Assembly: GCF_016461715.1 (NCBI RefSeq) | Contig: NZ_JAEMUI010000015.1 | Span: 1-64,000 of the forward strand | Source: Marinomonas spartinae | GTDB taxonomy: Bacteria; Pseudomonadota; Gammaproteobacteria; Pseudomonadales; Marinomonadaceae | Direction: 5' to 3' | Length of the DNA stretch: 64,000 bases | In this document: positions 53,878 through 62,206 of the stretch, piece by piece | Layout of the letters: each line of letters begins with the position of its first letter | Position numbering within the stretch: the first letter of the stretch is position 1 | Position numbers and translations under genes: made by a program | Notes under the pieces: model-generated | What the model was told of the DNA's origin: nothing | Seen by the model: the letters and a program-made list of their open reading frames with translations, nothing else | The model's database searches: none

Positions 53878-54361
53878 TGTTGTTATGATTGCAAACAGTG
53901 GGGCTTCAATAAACCTTATGAGTGAATCAGAATAGATAACGTCAAAGCCATGATTTTGAGGCTAATTGGCTGATCGACAATGGCAAGTTCTGGGGAAGGT
54001 ATGAAGTATTATCCGTCGCCAAGTGGTGCGCTTGCCATGGTGGCACCTGTTGGCTGTCAGCAAAAAATGGACTCTGACTTCCTAGCGATCTCTAGCTCAG
54101 ATGGTAGTGTTTCTATTACTGACAATACGTTCAGCAAAAACGGCGGACATTTCGAAGCGTTTGCCGAGTATTGTTTCAGTTCAGTATAAGATTTATACAT
54201 CCCTCAAAGTGACGTCTCTCCAATTAAATGCGATGTCTTGCGTGAATATGAAAGTACATGCCAGAATGAGGCTGGGCACTCTTGTTATTGCAGCAGTTCA
54301 GGTTGGACATGTCTTTGTTAGCATTGCTGCGATCACTAATTGCAAGGACTATAACGAAAAC
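53878..54361 (+). pseudogene. Broken paralogue of the uncharacterised gene at 1151
   Basis: Base-level similarity to 1101-1584 runs through GTTATGATTGCAAA, ACCTTATGAGTGAATCAGAA, AAGCCATGATTTTGAGGCTA, TATTATCCGTCGCCAA and GCAAGGACTATAACGAAAAC. The first ATG is TAG here, a TGA occurs in place of a glycine/arginine codon, a frameshift lies near 54185 and the last 50 bases are missing. The copy begins at the same GTTAT as the attC-like end at 1101. Confidence 0.85.
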
Positions 54362-54365
54362 TAAT

Positions 54366-54399
54366 TATTAAAGTTGGGGTAGCGTGTTTTATAAGTCTA
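54366..54399 (+). repeat. 34-bp direct repeat, right copy
   Basis: Partner of 52835-52868. It directly follows the truncated end of the pseudogene, as if the 3' flank of the gene at 52619 had been joined there. Confidence 0.85.
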
Positions 54400-54488
54400 T
54401 AGATTCATTAGTTCATCTCAAAAATACTTCGTCATAAGACGATAAACAGATCCATTCACTTTGTTACCAAAGGCGATCCATCGATATT

Positions 54489-55436
54489 ATGGCGAGAAAA
54501 ATATTAAGTTTGAAAGGCAAAAGACAGGTAGATGTAGCTCCGATTGACGATGTGGTCGAGGATCAATTTCCTAATGATCCAGAGAAGCGTTTTTTCAATG
54601 GCGTTGTTGTTCATCCTTCTCCTTGTCTTCATTTAGCGTCTGGTTCTAAGCAGCGCACTGTGCGAGCGATGGATTTGATTACGCCAATTGGTATGGGGCA
54701 GCGCGGGTTGATTGTCGCGCCGCCGGGATCCGGCAAAACGACGATGTTAAAACACATCTGTCAGGCGGTGGCAGCAGCTTACCCTGAGATCAAGCTGTAT
54801 GCCTTGCTAATTGATGAGCGTCCTGAAGAAGTAACGGATTTTAAACGCAGTGTGTCGGCAGAAGTGCATGCGTCGTCTTCGGACGAAAACTACACCCAGC
54901 ATGTTCGTGTGGCGGATAAGCTGCTTGAAACGGCTCGCAAACAAGCTGGCGAAGGCAAGGATTTGATGATAGTTATCGACTCGCTGACAAGGCTCTCTCG
55001 CATACACAACGCAGAGCAGCGAGGTAATGGCCGAACCATGTCGGGCGGGCTGGATAGTCGAGCGTTGGAAATACCGCGTAAACTGTTTGGCGCGGCAAGA
55101 AAGATTGAAAATGGTGGGTCGTTGACCATTTTAGCTACCGTGCTGGTGGAAACGGGAAGCCGCATGGATCAGGTGATTTTCGAAGAGTTTAAAGGTACGG
55201 GGAATATGGAGATCGTATTATCCCGTGAAGTGGCGAATCAACGGGTTTTCCCTGCAATCGATATTGCTAAAAGCAGTACCCGTCGTGAAGAGCTGCTGAT
55301 TGATGCTAAAGATATTGAAAAGGTGCGAACCTTGCGACGTGCACTGACTCATCTTACGCCATTAGAAGGCGCTCAGAAGTTAGTGGCCTTATTGGAAAAG
55401 TACCCAACCAACGCCGAACTCTTGGATGCATTCTGA
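54489..55436 (+). CDS. Rho-like hexameric ATPase lacking the N-terminal RNA-binding domain
   Basis: 315 residues, against about 420 for cellular Rho. The RecA-type core is well kept: Walker A GLIVAPPGSGKTTML (near residue 77), LIDERPEEVTDF, Walker B MIVIDSLTRLSR, GGLDSRALEIPRKLFGAARK, ETGSRMDQVIFEEFKGTGNM, arginine-rich VANQRVFPAIDIAKSSTRREELL. The first 40 residues are not the cold-shock-like primary RNA site of Rho. The sequence is clearly diverged from enterobacterial Rho, including the KAGKT-to-GSGKT change in the P-loop. It is likely a paralogue of, not a replacement for, the housekeeping Rho; RNA translocation or termination activity is unproven. Confidence 0.85.
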   Translation: MARKILSLKGKRQVDVAPIDDVVEDQFPNDPEKRFFNGVVVHPSPCLHLASGSKQRTVRAMDLITPIGMGQRGLIVAPPGSGKTTMLKHICQAVAAAYPEIKLYALLIDERPEEVTDFKRSVSAEVHASSSDENYTQHVRVADKLLETARKQAGEGKDLMIVIDSLTRLSRIHNAEQRGNGRTMSGGLDSRALEIPRKLFGAARKIENGGSLTILATVLVETGSRMDQVIFEEFKGTGNMEIVLSREVANQRVFPAIDIAKSSTRREELLIDAKDIEKVRTLRRALTHLTPLEGAQKLVALLEKYPTNAELLDAF

Positions 55437-55498
55437 CGTCCATGAATCCTAGTGGTGTTATCATTTCTAGATTACTAGCCTCATCCTGAGTAATGCTA

Positions 55499-55963
55499 TT
55501 AAGAGCTAGGGCTATTGCTGATTAGGGAAACCTTTTTATCGATATCCTTAGTTTCTTGTTTTGAATGCTTGGTTTGAGCTAGCCCCTCAATTTCTTGCTT
55601 TGATGCCGCTGTTTTAGCTGGTTTTGTGTTGCCAACAAACTTACCGCCAGCTTCGATGCTTAAGTTGTCACTGTAAATGGTGCCCACGACATCACCACTG
55701 CTTAAAATTTCCACGTAATTCGCGTAGCAGGTGCCTTCAAAATGACCATTGATAATCAGGCGTTCTGTGGTAATTTCTCCTGATACCTTGCCAGATGCAC
55801 TGATTTTAATTTGATTAATGACCTCTATTTGGCCTTCAACATGCCCATCAATCTGTAGTCGGTTGGCTACTTGAATGTTGCCGTTGATTGTGCAACCTTC
55901 TGCGATGAGAGTTGTAGCTGCTGACTGACTCTTAACTCTATTTTGCCCACCAAAGATTCCCAT
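55499..55963 (-). CDS. Bactofilin
   Basis: 154 residues. The central beta-helix domain (about 18-115) has the repeating hydrophobic-glycine pattern of bactofilins: TLIAEGCTINGNIQVANRLQ, IDGHVEGQIEVINQIKI, ASGKVSGEITTERLIINGHF. Flanking N- and C-terminal tails are polar, as usual. Bactofilins polymerise into membrane-associated scaffolds and recruit M23 peptidases that shape the cell. It overlaps the 3' end of the M23 gene by 97 bases, so translation is probably coupled. Confidence 0.92.
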   Translation of the reverse strand: MGIFGGQNRVKSQSAATTLIAEGCTINGNIQVANRLQIDGHVEGQIEVINQIKISASGKVSGEITTERLIINGHFEGTCYANYVEILSSGDVVGTIYSDNLSIEAGGKFVGNTKPAKTAASKQEIEGLAQTKHSKQETKDIDKKVSLISNSPSS

Positions 55964-56817
55964 CCCACACCTCTTGTACTGTTAAAAATGCTATCAAAAT
56001 TATCGACGTTCCAAGCCAAAAATGGTTTGGGATTTAATGATCGTCCGACAAATCGTATTTCATAATGAAGGTGTGGCCCAGAAGAAAGGCCACTGCTTCC
56101 TGAATAACCAATTAAATCGCCTTTGCTCACGAAATCCCCTCTTTTCACCGCGAATTTACTTAAGTGAGAATAAGAGCTTGAAAAACCGTAAGAGTGCTGC
56201 AAACGAAGAAAATTACCAGACCCTTTATTTCCTGGTCGTATTACTTCGACAGTTCCATCCGCAGGGGCATAAATCGGCGTGCCTGTATTCACAGCAAAAT
56301 CTTGTCCACGATGAAAGGTTATTTTCCCTGTGATCGGATGGACGCGTTTTCCGTAGCCTGAAGAAATTCTAGCATTTTTTACGGGAGGCCCGCTGGGTAT
56401 TTGTGTCAGCATTGCCACCCGTATTGATGAGGTGATGGCAGCGGTATCCAAACGAGATTCTAGTCCAGCTTTGCTGTCACTATCCATGCCCAGCGTTTTT
56501 TCTAGATCATCTAGCCGGTCTGTAACCAACTGCATTTTTTCTTCTCGTTCCGATAATTCCTGTTCTAAGTTTGTTTTTAATGTTGTTAGCGAGGTGACTT
56601 CTTTATTGAGATAGGAGGACTTATCCTCTAATTCGCGCAGCTTAAGTTTAGAAAATTCTGCATCGTTAATTAAATAGTAGATGACGCCAGCCGTGAAGAG
56701 AATGCCAATAAAAATCAAGTAGCTCATGAGCTTGAAGGTGTGACGGCTTCTTTTACCGAAGCTGAAATGCTTGGTTCCATGAATTGAAGAAATGGATATC
56801 GTAATATTGTCTTTCAT
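55867..56817 (-). CDS. M23-family (LytM) murein endopeptidase, membrane-anchored
   Basis: 316 residues. A single membrane helix (about 30-50) is followed by a coiled coil (about 55-110) and a LytM domain (about 150-265) with the zinc ligands in FHRGQDFAV (HxxxD) and GPHLHYEIRF (HxH). It should cleave peptidoglycan cross-links in the periplasm. It is paired with the bactofilin gene, as in Helicobacter and Vibrio-type shape-control loci. The last 32 residues are read from bases that also encode the bactofilin N-terminus, so the C-terminal tail VGKIELRVSQQLQLSSQK is constrained by two genes. Confidence 0.93.
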   Translation of the reverse strand: MKDNITISISSIHGTKHFSFGKRSRHTFKLMSYLIFIGILFTAGVIYYLINDAEFSKLKLRELEDKSSYLNKEVTSLTTLKTNLEQELSEREEKMQLVTDRLDDLEKTLGMDSDSKAGLESRLDTAAITSSIRVAMLTQIPSGPPVKNARISSGYGKRVHPITGKITFHRGQDFAVNTGTPIYAPADGTVEVIRPGNKGSGNFLRLQHSYGFSSSYSHLSKFAVKRGDFVSKGDLIGYSGSSGLSSGPHLHYEIRFVGRSLNPKPFLAWNVDNFDSIFNSTRGVGWESLVGKIELRVSQQLQLSSQKVAQSTATFK

Positions 56818-57293
56818 CGTCTTATGTATTGGCCAACATCAAAATATAGTATTGTGAGAGATAACATAATAACTGCCTTTGTTCGGCTTTCTAAGCGAAA
56901 ATTTCAATAATATCGGTTAGGCCAGACACTTAGAGTAAGCGCGGTAAATTAATGTCTGTCAGGTTATAGAAAAGAAGTGCTTATAACTGATGTTATTGAA
57001 TCACTCTGTCAGCTTCGCCCAAGAGCATGACTTTTAGCCCATCATTTGAATAGTCGTTAACAGACTCAGGCATAAATACATTACCTTGAAAGCGGATCAG
57101 GTCATGGAACCTGAGGATCGAGTATTGCCTAATGCTTAGGATTCGAGTAAAAAGAGTCAGGTTGTGATAAAAAATAAACGTAAATCATGCCTAAATTTTG
57201 GGAATATCCCTTAGCAAGAGAGAAAAAGCACTGCGATATTAACAGGGACGTCGCCAATTCTGAAAAAGCAAATTCCCTATAGATAACGCGGCC
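56818..57293. other. Intergenic region with a possible gene remnant on the minus strand
   Basis: An open minus-strand frame without an ATG start (about 57185 down to the stop at 56993) reads ILRFHDLIRFQGNVFMPESV, then NDYSNDGLKVMLLGEADRVI. It has a coding look but no recognised family, and may be the tail of a lost gene. The M23 promoter should lie near 56830-56900. Confidence 0.3.
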
Positions 57294-57351
57294 GTTCAAC
57301 AGACGGTTATAGCCATGGCTTCGCCACTGTATAACCGCTTAGTAGTTAAAT
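57294..57351 (+). other. attC site 1 of the 57-60 kb cassette run
   Basis: GTTCAAC (RYYYAAC) at 57294 and GTTAAAT (GTTRRRY) at 57345 both fit consensus. CGGTTATA pairs with TATAACCG between them around a GC-rich loop. The length is 58 bp. Confidence 0.7.
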
Positions 57352-57424
57352 TTCTTGGCATCTTTCCGCGTATCCCTCACGGTAAGTGCAGTGCCATTTC
57401 AAGGGAAGTGAATGGAGAAACGAT

Positions 57425-57559
57425 ATGTCTACTACTGGGGAAAAACCAGGAAAAGGTGCATATACATGTGATAACTGTGGGCAGGTGGTTGTCTTAGATG
57501 ACAATTCAGACACCTTGCCGCCATGTCCTAAATGCCAAGAAACTGAGTACACGCCATAG
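57425..57559 (+). CDS. Zinc-ribbon mini-protein (44 residues)
   Basis: An ATG with AATGGAGAAACG upstream opens a 44-residue protein with two zinc knuckles: AYTCDNCGQVVVLDD and LPPCPKCQETEY (CxxC-x(n)-CxxC). The fold is that of rubredoxin-like zinc ribbons of the YjdM/DUF1451 kind. Function unknown. The DUF2188 gene starts 11 bases after its stop, so the two form a small operon inside one attC-bounded cassette. Confidence 0.75.
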   Translation: MSTTGEKPGKGAYTCDNCGQVVVLDDNSDTLPPCPKCQETEYTP

Positions 57560-57570
57560 GAGGAAATACA

Positions 57571-57798
57571 ATGACTGGTAAATCTACACATGTTGTTTCA
57601 AACCCTGATGGTGGTTGGGACATTAAGCAAAGTGGTGGCCAACGTTCGTCCGGTCATTTTGATAAGAAGCAGGATGCTGTCGACCGAGCAAGGGAAATTA
57701 GCCAAAATCAAAATACCGAACTAGTTATTCATAATAAAGATGGAAAAATTGGCGGAAAGGATAGCCATGGTAACGATCCTTTTCCTCCCAAAGGATAA
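57571..57798 (+). CDS. DUF2188 family small protein
   Basis: 75 residues, the typical length of DUF2188. The features are HVVSNPDGGWDIKQSGGQRS, FDKKQDAVDRAREISQNQ and LVIHNKDGKIGGKDSHGNDP, a duplicated beta-beta-alpha pattern with the terminal HNKDGKI motif. The biological role is unknown; relatives often occur on mobile DNA and beside defence or stress genes. The ATG is preceded by TAGGAGGAAATACA, a near-perfect ribosome-binding site. Confidence 0.88.
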   Translation: MTGKSTHVVSNPDGGWDIKQSGGQRSSGHFDKKQDAVDRAREISQNQNTELVIHNKDGKIGGKDSHGNDPFPPKG

Positions 57799-57803
57799 CT
57801 AAA

Positions 57804-57860
57804 ATTTAACAATTCAATGCAGCCGACCGCTATCGCGTCGGCTGCATTGAGGCGTTATAC
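57804..57860 (+). other. attC site 2 of the 57-60 kb cassette run
   Basis: ATTTAAC (RYYYAAC) at 57804, then CAATGCAGCCGAC pairs exactly with GTCGGCTGCATTG, then GGCGTTATAC. The right core GTTATAC deviates from GTTRRRY at one position, as many chromosomal attC sites do. The length is 57 bp. Confidence 0.75.
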
Positions 57861-57902
57861 GTTAAGGCGGAAATACGGCACGGTGGATTAAGGGGAGTCT
57901 GC

Positions 57903-59648
57903 ATGGCTAGCGAGCTAGGGAAAATATCAATATATCTAGCAAAAGAGGGGAAGACCTTTGCTGACGTTATAGATGAAGCCAAGCTACCAAATGAGAGCGA
58001 CTCTTTTAAAATCAGAGATTTTGAAGTCGATGGGTATCCGGTCAGGTTTTTCTGCAAACACGCCACCACTGTCAAACCAGAAAATCCTCCTTGGTTAGAT
58101 TTCGTAAATGACAAAATGAATGAAGATGACCGAAAAATATACTTTGATTCATATTCAAAGCGACCGAGTGGACTATTGCTAATCAATATCGAAGCCAGAG
58201 TATTGGCTGCTTCTTTTGGAATAGGAGGAGGCACCCTTCTAAGGAAGTTTCAATTTCTTGATGATTTCGGCATTAAGGCCGCAATGAACATGTGTGGTAA
58301 TAAAGAATTAAGACAAACCAAAAGCAGCACGCACGCCATAACTACGCAAAATATTGATCGGCAACTTAGCAAGCCGTCCGACTCATTTTCTTTTGGTTTA
58401 AATGAAGCCGAATTTCTGCAATATATATCAGCACACCTTCCGGACAATAGCAAAGTGACACTGCAGGGAAAAGACACTTTAACTCTTAAGATAATAGGTG
58501 ATGAAAAGCTGTCCTGGGATAAACTTATTGAGTATGGAAAGATCTTTATAGAGGAATATGGAAGCGATAAATATAAGGAGCTTTTCCCGAATTATCCGAA
58601 TCTTCAGAATATAGAAAAAGAAAAATCAGAGGAGCTTGATTTAAAGCTCGTTGAAAAAATTATAGATGAAGAGTACGACCGAATTCATTTATCTATTCCG
58701 GAGTTTATCGCTGACGATGAATTTAGCTTTTCCTACACAAACTACAATAAAAAAGAAAACAAAATTTACTCCCACATAGACGTTTCTCAACTAAAGACCA
58801 ATAACGTACTGGATTTCAATGCTCTCACACCAGACGATACCAAGAAAAAGTATATTTATGCGTATTCCCATGAGCAAGACCAAATTCTTGGTTATAAAAA
58901 ATGGGAGTTATACCGTTGCATGGTCGCGGAGATTGAGTGTGAAGGAGAATATTTTGTATTGTCAAATGGTGTTTGGAGAAAAGTTGATGATGAATTCTAC
59001 AAACTGATTACTAACTTTGTAGATGACGTCATCGAAGAAGAGGATATTTCTGAACAATTTAAGAATATCTGCATTGCAGATCTTGAACGAAGCCAAAACA
59101 GAGAGGAAGTTTTTAATAAAAGATACTGTGAAATGAATGGCAACGCCATTCTATTTGATCAGGCGAAGTTGCGCATAGGTCAAGGATCTAAAGATAAAGA
59201 GTTTTGTGATTTTTTTGAGTATAAGGGAAATGACCCAGCGTGGATTATTCATGTAAAAAAGCATGGTGGTGCGGATGCGATAAACTACCTATTTTCCCAG
59301 GCACGGTTCTATTGTGAATTTTTTCTAGGGGACGAAGTTTTTCTGAAAGAAATACGAGATCACATTAGTAATTCCGGGAACGGTAATACGGATGCTGTTC
59401 TTCAGTATGTGAAAGAAGATCAGTCTGAGGTTATTGGAAAAGATTATTCAGTTAAAATGTGGCTTTTGTTCGATAACAAAAAGCCGGCCCCAAAAAAGGC
59501 CGATTTGCCTCTGATGGCAAAATATGATTTGAAACTGACTTATGAGCGACTAAGGAATGTTTTGAAATACAACGATATAAAGCTGAGTATGGTCCCGGTT
59601 GAGGTCATTAACTTTACAATATCAAAAAAGAAAAGCGGTGATAAATGA
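57903..59648 (+). CDS. DUF6119 / TIGR04141-like protein, carried as a gene cassette
   Basis: 581 residues. The middle segment LINIEARVLAASFGIGGGTL, then FLDDFGIKAAMNMCGN and HAITTQNIDRQLSKPSDSFSF, followed by FGLNEAEFLQYISAHL, matches my memory of the 'sporadically distributed' TIGR04141/DUF6119 family. Its length (about 540-580) also fits. The family occurs patchily, often beside restriction and other anti-phage genes; its activity is not established to my knowledge. No signal peptide or membrane helix. attC-like sites lie on both sides (57804-57860 and 59698-59781), so gene and flanks form a typical integron cassette. Only a poor ribosome-binding site (GGGGAGTCTGC) precedes the ATG. Confidence 0.72.
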   Translation: MASELGKISIYLAKEGKTFADVIDEAKLPNESDSFKIRDFEVDGYPVRFFCKHATTVKPENPPWLDFVNDKMNEDDRKIYFDSYSKRPSGLLLINIEARVLAASFGIGGGTLLRKFQFLDDFGIKAAMNMCGNKELRQTKSSTHAITTQNIDRQLSKPSDSFSFGLNEAEFLQYISAHLPDNSKVTLQGKDTLTLKIIGDEKLSWDKLIEYGKIFIEEYGSDKYKELFPNYPNLQNIEKEKSEELDLKLVEKIIDEEYDRIHLSIPEFIADDEFSFSYTNYNKKENKIYSHIDVSQLKTNNVLDFNALTPDDTKKKYIYAYSHEQDQILGYKKWELYRCMVAEIECEGEYFVLSNGVWRKVDDEFYKLITNFVDDVIEEEDISEQFKNICIADLERSQNREEVFNKRYCEMNGNAILFDQAKLRIGQGSKDKEFCDFFEYKGNDPAWIIHVKKHGGADAINYLFSQARFYCEFFLGDEVFLKEIRDHISNSGNGNTDAVLQYVKEDQSEVIGKDYSVKMWLLFDNKKPAPKKADLPLMAKYDLKLTYERLRNVLKYNDIKLSMVPVEVINFTISKKKSGDK

Positions 59649-59697
59649 ATGGTTATAAGGTGATGGTAGGATTCATTCACTGCATACAGAAAGTCAC

Positions 59698-59781
59698 GTA
59701 TAACAATCGCAGTCACAGCGACGGCTTTTCCATTGCGGCTTCGCCTTCATTCCAAAGCCGCGCATGCTGCGGGCGCTAAAC
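59698..59781 (+). other. attC site 3 of the 57-60 kb cassette run (one core mutated)
   Basis: TATAACAATCGCAG on the left faces CTGCGGGCGCTAAAC on the right; inside, GCGACGGCTTT pairs with AAAGCCGCGC. The right core is GCTAAAC, where GTTRRRY is expected, and the left core also misses one consensus base. The length is 84 bp. Confidence 0.65.
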
Positions 59782-59895
59782 CAAGACACACATCTACAAC
59801 CTGCCAGTCTCTATCCCTCATAACTTTCTAGCGGCTTTGACGACTGCTGCATTAATAGCCGGTATGAGAGTTAAGTGATTGAGGCTACTCTGTTG

Positions 59896-62043
59896 TTAAT
59901 GTGCTAAGAAATTATTTTGAAAGTCTGTTGAGGGTAAAGGTTTGCTAAGGTAATAACCTTGCATTTCATCGCATGCTAACTCTTTCAGCATGGTAAGTTG
60001 CTCTTGAGTTTCGACGCCTTCGGCAATGGTTTTTATGCCAAGTTGTTGAGCAAGGCTGATGATGGCACTGATAATTGCGTAGTCATTTGTATCTGTTGTC
60101 ATGTCCCGAATGAAGGATTGATCTATTTTTAGCTTATAAATAGGGAACTGTTGTAGATAGTTTAAAGATGAATAGCCTGTGCCAAAGTCATCTATTGAGG
60201 TGCGTACTCCTATCTGTTGAAACGCTTTCATCATCTCAATGGCTTTTTGCGGATCGGCCATTGCACCTCGTTCAGTCAATTCCATTTCAAGTAGCGTAGC
60301 CGGTACTTGAAACTCGTCTAGTCGATGTTTGATGATTTCCGGCAGGTTTTGGACTTGAAACTGGATAGGTGAGAGGTTTACAGCCAGTCTTACTGGCGTT
60401 ATTCCTTGTTCTTGCCAGTTTTTCAGTTGGTTAATCGTTTCGCGTAACACCCACTCACCAATCATTAAAATCTGACCAGTATCTTCCGCAATGGGAATAA
60501 ACTCGGCTGGAGAGACGGTGCCTAGTTCCTTGCTATGCCATCTTAGCAGCACTTCAGCGGCGATGACTTGGCCTGTTTTTAGGTCCATTTGAGGCTGAAA
60601 AAACAAGCTGAGTTCTTGCTTTTCTATCACGTCGTGGAGTGCGTTTTCAAGCAGCAATACTCTTTCTGAGTGGCTTTGCATTTCCGCCGTGAAAAACGTT
60701 AATCGATTACGACCTTCTTTTTTGGCGCTGTACATGGCGGTATCTGCGCGTTTATACAAGGTGTCAAAATCTCGGCCATCGCGGGGAAATAAACTAATGC
60801 CAATAGAGGGTGTGATAACAAATTGATGTTGTTCTATCTGGTAGCGATGTGAAAGCACTTGGCTAATTTCGGTCGCTTTTTCTTTTGCCTGCTCTTCGGT
60901 TACATAGGGCAAAAGTATAATGAACTCATCGCCGCCTTGACGAGTAACGAAGCCGGATTCTTTTATCAGTGAGGTCATTCTTTCACCCACGGACATTAGT
61001 AGCTTGTCGCCTATGTTGTGTCCCATGGTGTCGTTGATATTTTTAAAGCGATCAAGGTCTACAAATATTAAAGCCAAGCCCGTTTTTTTGAGTTCGCTGC
61101 ATTGGATGAGTGTATTAAAGCTCTTATACAAAGAGGAGCGATTTGGTAATCCAGTGAGAGAGTCGTGGCTGGCGAGCCACTCGACTTGTTCTTGCGCTTT
61201 TTTAAGGGCATCAATATCAATGCGGATACCCAGTAGTCGAGTTGGCACATCGTTTTCATCGAATTCCGTTACGGTACAGCGGACGGCAATCCATCGATAT
61301 TCGCCATTAGCATGGCGAATTCGTGCTTGATAATTATATTGGTTTAATTGGGACTTGCCTTCGAGAAGAGCTCGAATAGTGTCAAAAACAAGCGGCCGGT
61401 CATCGGGATGAACTTTTTCGATTTCAGCTTGGCGGTTTCCTAACCCTTCTATAGGAGGATAGCCAAGCATAGAAAAGTAAGAGGGGTTTGCGAACCACTT
61501 ATCGTTTCGTACGTCCCATTCCCAGACACCAATACTGGTGGCTTTTAATGCCTCATTCATGCGCAGCTCTGATTCAATTAGTGCATTTTCTCGTTCTTTG
61601 TAAGAGGTGATCAGGTAGGCTGAGCAAGCGACAGTATTGTCATCAAGAAGATGCTTTTTTACTAGGTAGCAAACAGGGGCTCCATTTTCTTGAATTAACC
61701 ATTCCTCTCTTTCTCCAATAGGAGAGTCTAACAATACGGCAAGCCGCGTTCTTGCTGCGTCTGATAATGGAAGCTCAGAAGCGCTTCCTAGCACTTTTTC
61801 TTGTGGCGTATTAAGTAATTCCGCAAGCGCTTTGTTGGCATATAAGATATGGCCTTGTTGGGTTGTAAGCCACATAAGATGGGCGTTATTAGCGTCGAGA
61901 AGAGAGATAAATTGTTGATAAGTGGGCTGATATGTATCAAGGGGATGTGTCAGCTTGCGTTTGTTTAAAAACAATTGAATAGCGCGCCATGTGAGCACGA
62001 TCAGGAGCAATCCTGTTATTACAAACCAAGGGGTTTTATCCAC
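59896..62043 (-). CDS. Cyclic-di-GMP signalling protein with PAS-PAS-GGDEF-EAL domains
   Basis: 715 residues. One N-terminal membrane helix (WFVITGLLLIVLTWRAIQLF), a first PAS domain (about 45-150), a second PAS with PAC (about 165-290), GGDEF (about 295-455; intact GGDEF in RQGGDEFIILL, near residue 369, with RxxD absent upstream) and EAL (about 465-710). The EAL signature reads EVLLRW instead of EALLRW, but downstream catalytic motifs (NLSPIQFQ, MELTERGAM, IDDFGTGYSS, KIDQSFI, AEGVET) are intact. Both synthase and phosphodiesterase activity are possible. It faces the opposite way to the flanking cassettes. Confidence 0.94.
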   Translation of the reverse strand: MDKTPWFVITGLLLIVLTWRAIQLFLNKRKLTHPLDTYQPTYQQFISLLDANNAHLMWLTTQQGHILYANKALAELLNTPQEKVLGSASELPLSDAARTRLAVLLDSPIGEREEWLIQENGAPVCYLVKKHLLDDNTVACSAYLITSYKERENALIESELRMNEALKATSIGVWEWDVRNDKWFANPSYFSMLGYPPIEGLGNRQAEIEKVHPDDRPLVFDTIRALLEGKSQLNQYNYQARIRHANGEYRWIAVRCTVTEFDENDVPTRLLGIRIDIDALKKAQEQVEWLASHDSLTGLPNRSSLYKSFNTLIQCSELKKTGLALIFVDLDRFKNINDTMGHNIGDKLLMSVGERMTSLIKESGFVTRQGGDEFIILLPYVTEEQAKEKATEISQVLSHRYQIEQHQFVITPSIGISLFPRDGRDFDTLYKRADTAMYSAKKEGRNRLTFFTAEMQSHSERVLLLENALHDVIEKQELSLFFQPQMDLKTGQVIAAEVLLRWHSKELGTVSPAEFIPIAEDTGQILMIGEWVLRETINQLKNWQEQGITPVRLAVNLSPIQFQVQNLPEIIKHRLDEFQVPATLLEMELTERGAMADPQKAIEMMKAFQQIGVRTSIDDFGTGYSSLNYLQQFPIYKLKIDQSFIRDMTTDTNDYAIISAIISLAQQLGIKTIAEGVETQEQLTMLKELACDEMQGYYLSKPLPSTDFQNNFLAH

Positions 62044-62206
62044 ATTAGACCTTCAAATGTGTTCAGATGTTATTGCCTTCCTTGGCGACAAGGTAAAAAT
62101 CAGTACCGCTAAAAATAACACTAGCACAATACTAAGCGATTTACTGACGTTCAACTGTAACGCTATATAAAGCGAATGTTGTATTTTGTAATGGTCACAA
62201 CTAAAA

